DNA of 64,000 nt, taken from positions 489,306-553,305 of the forward strand of contig NZ_JADIKC010000007.1 of NCBI RefSeq assembly GCF_016905005.1. Reading direction: 5' to 3'. Numbering within the stretch: the stretch's first letter is position 1; each line of letters opens with the position of its first letter. This document shows, piece by piece, positions 8,209 through 17,660 of the stretch. This DNA is from Dyella kyungheensis. GTDB taxonomy: Bacteria > Pseudomonadota > Gammaproteobacteria > Xanthomonadales > Rhodanobacteraceae. Below the pieces are notes generated by a model. That model was given only the letters and a program-made list of their open reading frames with translations, did not search any database and was not told where the DNA came from. Made by a program: the position numbers and the translations under genes.

Positions 8209-9375
8209 TTAGCGGCCGGCCAGCGCGTCGACGATGTTCAGTCGCATCGCTCGCACCGCCGGCAGTGCACCCACCAGCAGACCGATGGCAACCATCAGCA
8301 CCAGGCCCAGGATCCAGCTGCTGGTGCCCACGCTGGGCAGGTTGAGCATGCCGCCACTGCCGGCGCTCACGAGGGGAATGATCAGCGACGCCAACCCAAG
8401 CCCAATCACACCGCCCAGCAACAGCAGCAGCACCGATTCGGCCAGCACGATGCCGAGCACCGCATGGCTGGAAAAGCCGATCGTCTTGAGCACGGCCAAC
8501 TCGCTGGTGCGTTCGCGTACCGCCTGCATCATCGTGTTGCCCGACAGCAGCAACAACGTGAAGAACACCGCGCCCATGATCGAACCCACGATCAGGCCGA
8601 TATCGGCGAGCTGCTTCATCCAGCTGGCGGTGGCCGCCTGTTCGGTCTGCGTGCGCGTCTCGTGATCGGAATTGGCCGAGATCGCGTCGATGGCCTTGGC
8701 CACGCGGTCGGCCTGGTTCACGTCGTTCACACGCGTGACATACCAACCCACGGTGCCTTGATTGAAGGGCGTGGTTTCGTCGAAATACTTCCAATGCAAC
8801 AACAGCATCTGGTCGAAGAAGCCGCCGCTCTTCTTGTCCTTCGAATGCAGGATGCCGACGATGTCGAAGGTCCAGTTCTTGCTGCCCTTGCGATCCGGGA
8901 AGATGGTCGACTGCAGCGGAATCTTGTCGCCCACTTTCCAGTTGAAGCGCTTGGCCAGTTTTTCGCCCACCAGGATGCCGGTGCGCGTATCGTCAAACGC
9001 CTTGCGCTCGGCCGCGCTCACTTCGATCTCGGGATACAGATCGATGTAGTTCGGTTCCACCGCGAAGCTGAAGACCTGGTTGTGCGGGTCCTGGTAGGCA
9101 CCACCAAACCAGTTCGCGTAGGTCACCATCTTCACGCCCGGCACCTGCGCGATCTGCTGTTCCAGCGATTGCGGCAGCGTCTGGATGAAGGAGAGTTTCG
9201 AGCCGGTCTGCAGGCGTTGCGCACCGTTGGCGCTCTGCCCCGCCTGGTCGAATGACGTGCGCACCGCATCGAGCATGCCGAACAGCAGAAACGCAGCAAT
9301 GATCGAGACGAGCGTGAGGACGGTGCGGGCCTTGCGCCGGAACAGCGCCGCCCAGATGAGATGGAGATATTTCAT
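8209..9375 (-). CDS. MacB-like ABC transporter permease, first subunit (FtsX/MacB_PCD)
   Basis: A 388-residue permease of the MacB/LolC-like class. An N-terminal helix after a short basic start (FRRKARTVLTLVSIIAAFLLFGML) is followed by a periplasmic domain to about residue 260. Three C-terminal helices follow, with the conserved cytoplasmic loop RERTSELAVLKTIGFSSHAV that contacts the ATPase. It starts 10 bp after the ATPase gene and ends 10 bp before the second permease gene, so it is tightly operonic. The two permeases share architecture but differ in N-terminus and sequence, indicating an old duplication with specialised roles. Confidence 0.87.
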   Translation of the reverse strand: MKYLHLIWAALFRRKARTVLTLVSIIAAFLLFGMLDAVRTSFDQAGQSANGAQRLQTGSKLSFIQTLPQSLEQQIAQVPGVKMVTYANWFGGAYQDPHNQVFSFAVEPNYIDLYPEIEVSAAERKAFDDTRTGILVGEKLAKRFNWKVGDKIPLQSTIFPDRKGSKNWTFDIVGILHSKDKKSGGFFDQMLLLHWKYFDETTPFNQGTVGWYVTRVNDVNQADRVAKAIDAISANSDHETRTQTEQAATASWMKQLADIGLIVGSIMGAVFFTLLLLSGNTMMQAVRERTSELAVLKTIGFSSHAVLGIVLAESVLLLLLGGVIGLGLASLIIPLVSAGSGGMLNLPSVGTSSWILGLVLMVAIGLLVGALPAVRAMRLNIVDALAGR

Positions 9376-9385
9376 CGTCGCATCC

Positions 9386-10072
9386 TCACGCCAGCGCCTG
9401 TTCGACCAGGGTGCCCTTGTCCAGATGCAGCGTGTGATTGGCGTACTCGGCGGCCTTGGGATCGTGGGTGACCATCACGATGGTCTTGCCGTGCTCGCGA
9501 TTGAGCACACGCAGCAGGCCCAGCACTTCCTCGGCCGACTGGCGATCCAGGTCACCGGTGGGCTCGTCGCACACCAGCAAGGTGGGGTCGGAGACGATGG
9601 CTCGCGCAATCGCCACACGCTGCTGCTGGCCGCCGGAAAGCTCGCTCGGCTTGTGCGAGGCACGGTCGCCAAGGCCCACCAGTTGCAACGCAATGGAGGC
9701 GTTCTTGCGGCGCTGTGCCGCGGAAAGCTTGGTCAGCAGCAGCGGCAGCTCGACGTTCCTCTGCGCCGACAGCATCGGCATCAGGTTGTAGAACTGGAAC
9801 ACGAAGCCCACGTGCGCCGCGCGCCACTTCGCCAGTTGCCCGCCGCCCAGTTGATCCAGGCGCTGGCCGGCGACGGTGATGCTGCCGCCAGTGGGCGTAT
9901 CCAGTCCGCCGATCAGGTTGAGCAAGGTGGTCTTGCCCGAACCGGAGGGGCCCATCAGCGCGAGGAAGTCGCCCTCGGCAATGTCGAGGTCGATGTGGTG
10001 CAACACTTCCACCTTCTGCTTGCCGCGCTCGTACACCTTGGAGAGGTCGCGGGTTTCGATCAATGTGCTCAT
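9386..10072 (-). CDS. MacB/LolD-type ABC transporter ATP-binding protein
   Basis: A 228-residue ATPase with Walker [10 protein letters not shown], signature [14 protein letters not shown], Walker [13 protein letters not shown] and switch His in VTHD. Q-loop segment [22 protein letters not shown] is the standard pattern of the MacB/LolD/FtsE group. The start at 10072 is chosen over an upstream Met because AGGAG lies a few bases before it. It energises the two permeases encoded immediately downstream. The upstream gene is the periplasmic adaptor. Confidence 0.92.
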   Translation of the reverse strand: MSTLIETRDLSKVYERGKQKVEVLHHIDLDIAEGDFLALMGPSGSGKTTLLNLIGGLDTPTGGSITVAGQRLDQLGGGQLAKWRAAHVGFVFQFYNLMPMLSAQRNVELPLLLTKLSAAQRRKNASIALQLVGLGDRASHKPSELSGGQQQRVAIARAIVSDPTLLVCDEPTGDLDRQSAEEVLGLLRVLNREHGKTIVMVTHDPKAAEYANHTLHLDKGTLVEQALA

Positions 10073-10145
10073 TGCATGTGCTCCTGATGCGAATAGCCAG
10101 GCATCGCGGTTGGCGATGCACCCGATCACGCGTTGACGAGGCGGA

Positions 10146-11399
10146 TCACTCTGCGGCTTTTGCCGCCAGCTTGACCCGGTCGCCGTCCTTCAATGCCGCT
10201 GGCGGGGACACCACTACGGTGTCGCCCACTTGCACGCCCGTCGGCAGCAGGCTCTGGTCGCCGATCTTCGAGGCGGCCGGCGATACACTGCGCTGCTGCA
10301 CGATGTCGCTGCTGACGATGAACACCACGCCGTGGCCGTCGCGCTGTGCGATCGCCGTGGTCGGCACCAGCGCGCCCTGCGGTGCCTGCGTCTGTGCCTG
10401 TGCCTGGTCCTGCTTCTGCTCGAGGAAGGACACGCGCACGCCCATGTCGGGCACGATGCGTGCGTCTTTCTTCTCCAGCGCCACGCGCACTTTCACCGTG
10501 GCCTTGCCGCGATCGGCGGCAGGAACAATGGCGATGACGTGGGCGGGAATTTTCCAGTCGGGGTAGGCGTCCAACACGGCCTCGGCGGGCATGCTCGGCT
10601 TCACGCGGCCGATATAGGCCTCGTTGACGTCCACGTCCACTTCCAGCGAATCCATGTCCACTACCGTGCCCACGCCGGTGCGGGTGAAACCGCCGCCCGC
10701 GGAGAACGGCGAGACGATTTCGCCCACCTGCGCGTCCTTGGTGGTGATCACGCCGTCGAACGGCGCGCGGATCACGCAGTAGTCGAAGTTCACCCTCGCC
10801 ACCACGACCTGTGCATCGGCCGAGGCCGCGCTGCGCTGCTGCGACAGCAGCTGGGCGCGTGTGCTGTCGACCAGCGTACGCGATTGCTCGGCGAGCTGTT
10901 TGGAGACCAGGCCCTTCGCCGCGAGCTCTTCGTTGCGCACGGCATCGCGCTGGTTCTGCGCCAGTTGCGCCTGGAACTGCGCGACCAGGGCGTGCGAAGC
11001 GGCGGCCGTGGTACGGGCCGCATCGAGTGCCGCCTTGTACTGCGAGTCGTCCAGCCGCGCCACCACCTGGCCCTCCTTCACGTGGTCACCCTCTTCGATC
11101 AGCACATCGGTCAGCGTGCCGGTGATCTGTGCCGACACGGTGGCCTGCCGCCGCGCCGTCACGTAACCGGTGGCCTGCAGCACCGCACCGGCCGCCGCAT
11201 TGGCCACCGGCGACTGCGCCTGGGCCGTCTGCACTTCGATGGCGCGCCGGCCCATCACGAACCAGCCCGCCAGCGCGATCAACACCAGCACGAGCAGCAC
11301 GCCGCCGACGATCCACGGCCAACGGCCCGGCCCCTGGCCATGCTCCTCGCGCAGATGTTTCTCGATGCGCAGTTCCTTCAACAGATCCGCATTCGCCAC
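10146..11399 (-). CDS. HlyD/MacA-like periplasmic adaptor of ABC efflux system
   Basis: A 417-residue membrane-fusion protein. It has a short cytoplasmic N-terminus, one membrane anchor (WIVGGVLLVLVLIALAGWFVM), a biotinyl-lipoyl-like half (TVSAQITGTLTDVLIEEGDHV), a long helical hairpin (about residues 125-200, rich in Ala, Gln and Arg) and the returning lipoyl half (IRAPFDGVITTKDAQVGE), followed by beta-barrel and membrane-proximal domains. It should link the inner-membrane permease pair to an outer-membrane channel, which is not encoded here. It is the first gene of the minus-strand operon; the ATPase follows after 73 bp. A perfect 16-bp palindrome lies 94 bp upstream. Confidence 0.87.
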   Translation of the reverse strand: MANADLLKELRIEKHLREEHGQGPGRWPWIVGGVLLVLVLIALAGWFVMGRRAIEVQTAQAQSPVANAAAGAVLQATGYVTARRQATVSAQITGTLTDVLIEEGDHVKEGQVVARLDDSQYKAALDAARTTAAASHALVAQFQAQLAQNQRDAVRNEELAAKGLVSKQLAEQSRTLVDSTRAQLLSQQRSAASADAQVVVARVNFDYCVIRAPFDGVITTKDAQVGEIVSPFSAGGGFTRTGVGTVVDMDSLEVDVDVNEAYIGRVKPSMPAEAVLDAYPDWKIPAHVIAIVPAADRGKATVKVRVALEKKDARIVPDMGVRVSFLEQKQDQAQAQTQAPQGALVPTTAIAQRDGHGVVFIVSSDIVQQRSVSPAASKIGDQSLLPTGVQVGDTVVVSPPAALKDGDRVKLAAKAAE

Positions 11400-11492
11400 A
11401 CGCTCTCCCTGCCGGTCACTGCCGGTTCCGTGATGCGATACACATTGCTGGAGCGGGCCCGCCGACTCCAGAAGCCCTCATCAGCCAAACGC

Positions 11493-11508
11493 GGTGACAG
11501 CTGTCACC
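11493..11508. promoter_or_regulatory. 16-bp perfect palindrome, candidate operator
   Basis: GGTGACAGCTGTCACC is fully self-complementary and lies in the 227-bp divergent spacer between the ABC adaptor gene (minus) and the FAH-family gene (plus). The inner core TGACA-N2-TGTCA is typical of dimeric repressor sites. The regulator is not identified. Confidence 0.45.
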
Positions 11509-11626
11509 TGGCCGACATCGATCGAGGGCAGAGAACCGGCCCGGTTGTACTCGCATGCCGGTTGCTAAAAAAGCTGACGTGACAGCAGACTGGCGCTCGC
11601 AAGCGGGAGTGGTAACCTTCCCGGCC

Positions 11627-12313
11627 ATGTCATACGCCATCACGCCCCCTGCCGTTCCTAGCCTGCCGATCATCGGCAGCGACCAACGTTTCCCGCTGCG
11701 CCGGATCTTCTGCATCGGCCGCAACTACGCCGAGCACGCCCGCGAAATGGGTTCGACGGTGGACAAGGACACGCCGCTGTTCTTCTGCAAGCCGGCCGAT
11801 GCCGTGGTCACCGACGGCGCCGACGTGATCTATCCGCAGGCCACCCACGACCTGCACCACGAAGTGGAAATGGTGGTGGCGCTGGGCGCGGGCGGACGCG
11901 ACCTTTCCGCCCAGCAGGCCGGTGCGCTGATCTGGGGCTACGGCGTGGGCCTGGACCTGACCCGCCGCGACCTGCAGGCCGTCGCCAAGGCCAAGAGCCA
12001 TCCGTGGGATGTGGCCAAGGGCTTCGACCATTCCGCACCGGTGTCGGCGCTGCGTCCGGCCGGCGAGGTATCGCTCGATGCCGATACCGCGCTCACCCTC
12101 ACGGTGAACGGCCAGCCGCGCCAGCAAGGCCGCCTGGGCGAGATGGTGCACGGCGTGAACGAGATCATCGCGCTGCTCTCCACGCTGTTCGAGTTGAAGG
12201 CCGGCGACCTGATCTTTACCGGCACGCCGGCCGGTGTTTCAGCCATGCAACGCGGCGACCGCTTTCATGCGGAACTGGCCGGCGTGGCCACGCTCGAAGG
12301 CACCGTCGTCTGA
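11627..12313 (+). CDS. Fumarylacetoacetate hydrolase (FAH) family protein
   Basis: A 228-residue hydrolase of the FAH superfamily, small type like acylpyruvase/FAHD1 or YcgM. Conserved features: CIGRNYAEHAREMG near residue 30, FCKPADAV, the metal-binding EVEMVVALG (Glu ligands), GVGLDLTRRDLQ and the C-terminal GDLIFTGTPAGVS. These residues bind a divalent metal and cleave C-C bonds of beta-diketo acids or decarboxylate oxaloacetate. The start at 11627 gives the normal family length; the open frame continues upstream with weaker support. The pathway is not defined by neighbours, since mscL downstream is unrelated. Confidence 0.88.
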   Translation: MSYAITPPAVPSLPIIGSDQRFPLRRIFCIGRNYAEHAREMGSTVDKDTPLFFCKPADAVVTDGADVIYPQATHDLHHEVEMVVALGAGGRDLSAQQAGALIWGYGVGLDLTRRDLQAVAKAKSHPWDVAKGFDHSAPVSALRPAGEVSLDADTALTLTVNGQPRQQGRLGEMVHGVNEIIALLSTLFELKAGDLIFTGTPAGVSAMQRGDRFHAELAGVATLEGTVV

Positions 12314-12392
12314 ACTTGCGAAGGCGGCTGCATGCCGCCTGCACATCGCGCTGCGTTAGAGTGTCGAGGCCATCCAGCCCAGGGAGAGAAGC

Positions 12393-12809
12393 ATGAGCAT
12401 GCTCAAAGAGTTCAAAGAATTCGCCATGCGCGGCAATGTGATCGACCTCGCGGTCGGTGTGGTGATCGGCGGCGCGTTCGGCAAGATCGTCAGCTCACTG
12501 GTGGACCAGATCATCATGCCGCCGATCGGCATGCTCACCGGCGGTGTCGATTTCTCGCAGATGAAATGGGTGCTCAAGCCGGCCGACACTACCGATCCGG
12601 CACACAAAATCGCCGAAGTGGCTATTGGCTATGGCACCTTCATCAATACCCTGATCCAGTTCCTCATCATCGCGTTTGCGATCTTCCTGGTGGTCAAGGC
12701 GATCAACCGCCTCACCCGCCGCGAAGAGGCCGCGCCTGCGCCGCCGCCGGCCGATGTGGTGCTGCTGACGGAGATCCGCGACCTGCTCAAGGCGCGGAAC
12801 CCGAAGTAA
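12393..12809 (+). CDS. mscL: Large-conductance mechanosensitive channel MscL
   Basis: A 138-residue inner-membrane channel that opens under high membrane tension and protects against hypo-osmotic shock. The N-terminal amphipathic helix and first transmembrane helix carry the near-invariant sequence [20 protein letters not shown], the pore-lining helix. The second helix ([21 protein letters not shown]) and C-terminal helical bundle ([11 protein letters not shown]) follow. Length and order are normal. GGGAGAGAAGC precedes the start. It is monocistronic, with a hairpin terminator just after the stop. Confidence 0.97.
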   Translation: MSMLKEFKEFAMRGNVIDLAVGVVIGGAFGKIVSSLVDQIIMPPIGMLTGGVDFSQMKWVLKPADTTDPAHKIAEVAIGYGTFINTLIQFLIIAFAIFLVVKAINRLTRREEAAPAPPPADVVLLTEIRDLLKARNPK

Positions 12810-12833
12810 GCAGCTAGGAACGTTGCGCGAAAG

Positions 12834-12856
12834 AGGCGCTGCGGCGCCTTTTTTGT
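12834..12856 (+). terminator. Rho-independent terminator of mscL
   Basis: Stem AGGCGC / GCGCCT with a 4-nt loop, followed by six Ts interrupted once and a further T-run, starting 24 bp after the mscL stop. Confidence 0.85.
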
Positions 12857-12950
12857 TTTTGCTGTTTTTGACCCCCGCAGCATGACTTCTGGCCTAAGCA
12901 GCCACGAGCACGCGGGCCATAATCGAAGTTTCCGCCCAAGGAACGTCCCC

Positions 12951-14390
12951 ATGCGTCAACTGCCGCTTACCCTGCTCGCCGCCAGCCTGATGTTCGCCAT
13001 CGGCTCGGCCCATGCAGCCACCCAGACCACGGTTCCCGCCGCAGCCGTAAAGACGGCCGAACAGCTGCGCGACAAGGCGATGAACGACAACACGGCGTAC
13101 CAGATCGTCGAGTCGCTGACCACCGAAGTGGGTCCGCGCATTGCCGGCGGTCCGGCGGACCTGCGCGGCCGCGAGTGGGCCATTGCCAAGTTCAAGGCAC
13201 TGGGTTTCGACAAGGTCTATACCGAGCAGGTGACCTATCCGCTGTGGGAACGCCGCAGCGAGCACGCCGCCATCGTGGCGCCGTTCCCGCAGCCGCTGGA
13301 CTTGATTGCGCTGGGCTATTCGGCCGGCACGCCCAAGGGCGGCCTCACCGCCGAGGTGGTGCGCTTCGACAGCCTCGATGCGTTGAAGAAGGCCGATCCG
13401 GCCAGCGTGAAGGGCAAGATCGTCTACGTCGATGCGCACATGCAGCGCCACAAGGACGGCGCCGACTACGCCATCGGTTCGGGCGTGCGCGTGGGCGGCC
13501 CGGTGATCGCCGCCAAGATGGGCGCCGCCGCCTTCCTGCTGCGTTCGGCCGGCACCGATGCCAACAGCCGCACGCCGCACACCGGCGTTACCGGCTTCAC
13601 CGATCCGAAGGACGCCATTCCCGCCGCCGCACTCTCCAACCCCGATGCCGATCAGCTCACGCGCATCCTCGGCTTCGGCAAGCCGGTCAGCGTCAAGCTG
13701 GACCTGGACGTCGGCTTCAACGGCAGCTACACCGGCGCCAACGTGATCGGCGAAGTGACCGGCAAGAAGCATCCGGACCAGGTCGTGGTCATTGGCGGCC
13801 ATCTCGACTCGTGGGATCCGGGCACCGGCGCGATCGACGACGGCGCCGGCGTGGCGATCGCCATGGCGGCCGGCAAGCTGATCCACGACATGCCGCAGCG
13901 CCCTGACCGCACCATCCGCGTGATCGCCTTCGCCAACGAAGAGATGGGCCTGTGGGGTGGCCGCGCGTACGCTGACAAGCACGCCTCCGACGTGGCGAAG
14001 TTCCAGCTCGGCACCGAATCCGATTTCGGCGCGCGCAAGATCTGGCTGATGACGGCCAGCGTGAAGCCGGAGTCGCGCGGCGCCATCGAGCAGATCGCCA
14101 AGGTGCTTGCACCGATCGGCGTGGACTATGACGCGAGCAAGCCGGGCGGCGGCGGTTCCGACCTGTCGCAGATGCACGGCAAGGGCATGGCCGCGCTCTC
14201 GCTGGTGCAGGACGGTACCGACTACTTCGACTACCACCACACCGCCAACGACACGCTCGACAAGATCGACCCGAAGGAACTGGCGCAGAACGTCGCCGTC
14301 TATGCCGCGTTCTCGTACATGGCCGCCCAGGCCGACGGCAACTTCGGTTCGGCGCCGGGTGCGTTCAAGGGAGATGGCGCGGAGGAGTGA
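12951..14390 (+). CDS. Secreted M28-family zinc metallopeptidase
   Basis: A 479-residue peptidase with a signal peptide (MRQLPLTLLAASLMFAIGSAHA region, cleavage after AHA), so periplasmic or secreted. A PA-like insert (about residues 130-230) precedes the catalytic core. Zinc ligands and catalytic Glu are visible: H284 in GGHLDSWD, D297 in DDGAG, E330/E331 in ANEEMGLWGG, an acidic residue in LGTESDFGA and a terminal His in DYHHTANDT. It resembles carboxypeptidase Q/aminopeptidase S-type exopeptidases. The start at 12951 has AAGGAA upstream and directly begins the signal peptide. It is a single gene with a strong terminator. Confidence 0.9.
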   Translation: MRQLPLTLLAASLMFAIGSAHAATQTTVPAAAVKTAEQLRDKAMNDNTAYQIVESLTTEVGPRIAGGPADLRGREWAIAKFKALGFDKVYTEQVTYPLWERRSEHAAIVAPFPQPLDLIALGYSAGTPKGGLTAEVVRFDSLDALKKADPASVKGKIVYVDAHMQRHKDGADYAIGSGVRVGGPVIAAKMGAAAFLLRSAGTDANSRTPHTGVTGFTDPKDAIPAAALSNPDADQLTRILGFGKPVSVKLDLDVGFNGSYTGANVIGEVTGKKHPDQVVVIGGHLDSWDPGTGAIDDGAGVAIAMAAGKLIHDMPQRPDRTIRVIAFANEEMGLWGGRAYADKHASDVAKFQLGTESDFGARKIWLMTASVKPESRGAIEQIAKVLAPIGVDYDASKPGGGGSDLSQMHGKGMAALSLVQDGTDYFDYHHTANDTLDKIDPKELAQNVAVYAAFSYMAAQADGNFGSAPGAFKGDGAEE

Positions 14391-14410
14391 TCGTTCCGCG
14401 CATGCGAACG

Positions 14411-14440
14411 AAAAAGGGCGGCCCATGGCCGCCCTTTTTT
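14411..14440. terminator. Bidirectional terminator after M28 peptidase gene
   Basis: Stem of 13 bp (AAAAAGGGCGGCC and its complement) around a CAT loop, ending in six Ts. An A-run on the left arm gives function in both directions. Confidence 0.9.
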
Positions 14441-14455
14441 ATTTGGTGAGTCTCA

Positions 14456-14540
14456 CCTGTGGGAGCGCACTTGTGCGCGACAAGCCAACGAAGCGGCATC
14501 GACAAGGCGCCGCAGTCGCGCACAAGTGCGCTCCCACAGG
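14456..14540. repeat. REP-doublet (REPIN-like) element, CTTG subtype
   Basis: Two perfectly complementary 26-bp arms (14456-14481 and 14515-14540) around a 33-bp centre. The arm begins CCTGTGGGAGCGCACTTGTG and ends GCGCGAC. It lies between convergent operons (peptidase and RND permease). The same arm recurs at 56653-56732, and a CCCTG variant at three other loci in the window. Confidence 0.9.
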
Positions 14541-14549
14541 GTCTCCGCT

Positions 14550-17500
14550 TCAGTGTGCCGTCTCAGCACCGCCCACGCGCCGCTTGCGCGAGAGCCGCGT
14601 GTGCAAGCGATCGAGATACAGATAGATCACTGGCGTCAGGTACAGCGTGAGCACCTGCGACACCAGCAGGCCACCCACCACCGCCAGGCCCAACGGCCGA
14701 CGCGTCTCGGCACCGGCGCCCAATCCCAAAGCGATCGGCAAGGTGCCCGCAAACGCGGCCGCGGTGGTCATCATGATCGGTCGGAAGCGCACGTGGCAGG
14801 CTTCCACGATGGCGAGCGCAGGCGCGGTGCCATCGCTGCGCTGCTTCTCCAGCGCGAAGTCGATCAACATGATCGCGTTCTTCTTGACGATGCCGATCAG
14901 CATCACGATGCCGACGAAGGAGAACAGGTCGAGTGGCGCACCGAAGATCATCAGCGTCGCCAACGCGCCTACGCCCGCCGATGGCAGGCCCGACAGAATC
15001 GTCAACGGATGGATGAAACTCTCGTACAGGATGCCAAGCACCAGATAGATCACGAACAACGCCATCACCAGCAGCAAGCCCATGCCCTGCATCGAATCCT
15101 GGAACGCCTGCGCCGTGCCTTGCACACTGCCGGTGATCGTGGGCGGCAGGTTCATCTGCTTCATCGCGCTGTCGATGCTCGCCACCGCTTCGCTGAGGCT
15201 CACGCCCGGCGCAAGGTTGAACGACACCGTCACCGCGGGTATCTGGCCCTGGTGATTCACCGTGAGCGCCTGCGGCTTGCGTTCGAAACTCGCCACCGCA
15301 TTGAGCGGCACCAGCCCGCCACTGCTGGAGGTGACGTAGATCTGCGACAGCACCTCGGGATCATTCTGCAAGGCGTAATACACCTGCAGGATCACCCAGT
15401 ATTGCGATGACGCACCGTAGATGGTGGAAATCTGGTTGGCGCCGAATGCCGAACCCAGCGCCGTCTGCACCTGGTCCATGGTGAGGCCGAGCGTGGCGAG
15501 CTTGTCGCGATTCACGTCCACCACGATGGACGGGCCGTTGAGGTCCAGGTCGCTGGTGACGTCCTGGAAACCATGCAGCTTGCTGAAGGCGGTGATCACC
15601 CGGCCCGACCAGTCGTACAGCGCGGGCGTATCGATCGACTGCAAGGTGTATTGGTACTGCGCCTTCGATTGTCGTCCGCCTACCTGGATCGATGGCGGGT
15701 TCTGGATGTAGGCCCGGATGCCCGGCACCTTGGCGAACTTCGCCCGCAGCTCCTGGATGATGCCGTTGACGTCGAGCGGCCGCTCGCTGGCAGGCTTGAG
15801 CGTGAGCGACAGGGAACCGTTGTTGGTGGTGGTACGCGCACCGCCGCTGCCCACCGAGGACATGTAGCTGGCGATGTTCGGATCCTCGCCCACGATCTTG
15901 GCCAGCTGCTGCTGACGTTGCGCCATGCTGGACACCGAGGTGTCATCGGGGCCTTCGACATTCACGTTGAGCTGACCCGAATCGCCGGCGGGAATGAAGT
16001 CCTTGTCGACCACCACGAACAACACGCCGGTAGCCAGCAGGCTGGCCACGAACAGTCCCATGATGCTGCGCGGGTGATGCACGGCCCAGGTCAGCGAACT
16101 CACGTAGCCGCGGCGTACGCGCTCGAAACCGGCATCGAACCACAGCACGACCCGAGCTTTCTTCTCGTGCTCGGCATGCTTGAGGAAGCGGCTGCACAGC
16201 ATCGGCGTGAGGGTGATCGAGACGAAGCCCGAAATCAGGATCGCCACGCTCAGCGTCACCGCGAACTCATGGAACAGACGGCCGACGATGCCGCCCATGA
16301 ACATCACCGGCAGGAACACCGCCACCAGCGACAGCGTCATCGAGAAAATGGTGAAGCCGATCTCGCTGGCGCCCTTGAGCGAGGCTTCGTACGGGTCCAT
16401 GCCCTCTTCCACGTGACGCACGATGTTCTCGAGCATCACGATGGCATCGTCGACCACGAAGCCGACCACCAGGGTCAGCGCCAGCAGCGAGAGATTGTCC
16501 AGGCTGTAACCGAGCGCAAACATCGCGCCGAACGTGCCCACGATGGACACCGGCAGCGCCAGCGCGGGAATCAGGGTGGCCGAGGCGTTGCCCAGGAACA
16601 GGTAGATCACCAGCACCACCAACACGCCCGCGAGCATCAAGGTGAACTGCACGTCGTTCACCGATTCGCGGATGGACACCGAGCGGTCGTACAGCACGGC
16701 CAGCTTGATCGATGGCGGCAAGGTGGCCTCGAACGTGGGCAGCACGGAGCGGATGCGGTCGATGGTCGCCACCGTGTTGGAACCCGGCTGGCGCTGGATG
16801 GCCAGCACGATGGCGCGCTCGCCGTTGTACCAGCTCGCGACCTGGTCGTTCTGCACACTGTCTTCGGCCTTGCCCAGGTCGGATAGGCGCACCGGCGCGC
16901 CATTGCGATAGGCCACGATGATGCTGTTGTACTGATTCGCCCGCTGCAATTGGCCGTCCGAACGCACCTGCAGCAGCTGGCGACTGCCGTTGAGCGAACC
17001 GGTGGCGAGATTCACGTTGGCCGCGGCCACCGCGTTCTGCACGGTATCGATGCCGATGCCGCTGGCCGCCAGCTTCTGCGGATCGACGCTCACGCGCACC
17101 GCGTATTTCTGCGCGCCGTAGACGCTCACCTGGGCAACGCCATCGATCATCGACAGGCGCTGCGCCAGTTGCGTCTCCGCGTAGTCGTCCACCACCGACA
17201 GCGGCTGCGTGCGCGAACGCAGCGTGAGATAGAGGATCGGTGCGTCCGCGGGGTTCACCTTGCGGAACGTGGGCGGCGTGGGCATGTTGGTGGGCAGCTG
17301 GCGCTGCGCCGAGGAAATGGCCGCCTGTACATCCTGCGCGGCACCGTCGATGCTGCGATCGAGTTCGAAGGTGAGCGTGATCGAGGTGCTGCCGAGCGCG
17401 CTGGTCGAGGTCATCGACTGGATGCCGGCAATGGTCGAGAGCTGGTTTTCCAGCGGCGTGGCGACTGCCGTGGCCATCGTCTCCGGCGCGGCGCCAGGCA

Positions 17501-17651
17501 GGCTCGCGTTCACCGTGATGGTGGGGAAGTCGACGTTCGGCAGTTCGTTCACCGGCAACTTCGGATACGCGACGACGCCGAATACCAGCAACGCCACCAT
17601 CAGCAGCGTCGTCATCACCGGGCGTTGAATGCACAGGGCTGGCAGGTTCAT
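14550..17651 (-). CDS. RND-family multidrug efflux permease (MdtB/MdtC-like)
   Basis: A 1033-residue inner-membrane proton/drug antiporter of the HAE1 RND family. The N-terminus begins with the first helix (RPVMTTLLMVALLVFGVVAY) and the PELPNVDFPTI-type strand of the porter domain. Helix 4 carries the essential Asp pair in VVGFVVDDAIVMLENIVRH. The docking/porter repeat follows residue 540, and the last helices contain LIGIVKKNAIMLIDFALE. Length is typical. It lies 9 bp after its adaptor gene. No outer-membrane factor is encoded nearby, so a TolC-like protein from elsewhere is probably used. Substrate range cannot be told from sequence. Confidence 0.93.
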   Translation of the reverse strand: MNLPALCIQRPVMTTLLMVALLVFGVVAYPKLPVNELPNVDFPTITVNASLPGAAPETMATAVATPLENQLSTIAGIQSMTSTSALGSTSITLTFELDRSIDGAAQDVQAAISSAQRQLPTNMPTPPTFRKVNPADAPILYLTLRSRTQPLSVVDDYAETQLAQRLSMIDGVAQVSVYGAQKYAVRVSVDPQKLAASGIGIDTVQNAVAAANVNLATGSLNGSRQLLQVRSDGQLQRANQYNSIIVAYRNGAPVRLSDLGKAEDSVQNDQVASWYNGERAIVLAIQRQPGSNTVATIDRIRSVLPTFEATLPPSIKLAVLYDRSVSIRESVNDVQFTLMLAGVLVVLVIYLFLGNASATLIPALALPVSIVGTFGAMFALGYSLDNLSLLALTLVVGFVVDDAIVMLENIVRHVEEGMDPYEASLKGASEIGFTIFSMTLSLVAVFLPVMFMGGIVGRLFHEFAVTLSVAILISGFVSITLTPMLCSRFLKHAEHEKKARVVLWFDAGFERVRRGYVSSLTWAVHHPRSIMGLFVASLLATGVLFVVVDKDFIPAGDSGQLNVNVEGPDDTSVSSMAQRQQQLAKIVGEDPNIASYMSSVGSGGARTTTNNGSLSLTLKPASERPLDVNGIIQELRAKFAKVPGIRAYIQNPPSIQVGGRQSKAQYQYTLQSIDTPALYDWSGRVITAFSKLHGFQDVTSDLDLNGPSIVVDVNRDKLATLGLTMDQVQTALGSAFGANQISTIYGASSQYWVILQVYYALQNDPEVLSQIYVTSSSGGLVPLNAVASFERKPQALTVNHQGQIPAVTVSFNLAPGVSLSEAVASIDSAMKQMNLPPTITGSVQGTAQAFQDSMQGMGLLLVMALFVIYLVLGILYESFIHPLTILSGLPSAGVGALATLMIFGAPLDLFSFVGIVMLIGIVKKNAIMLIDFALEKQRSDGTAPALAIVEACHVRFRPIMMTTAAAFAGTLPIALGLGAGAETRRPLGLAVVGGLLVSQVLTLYLTPVIYLYLDRLHTRLSRKRRVGGAETAH

Positions 17652-17660
17652 GGCGCCGCC

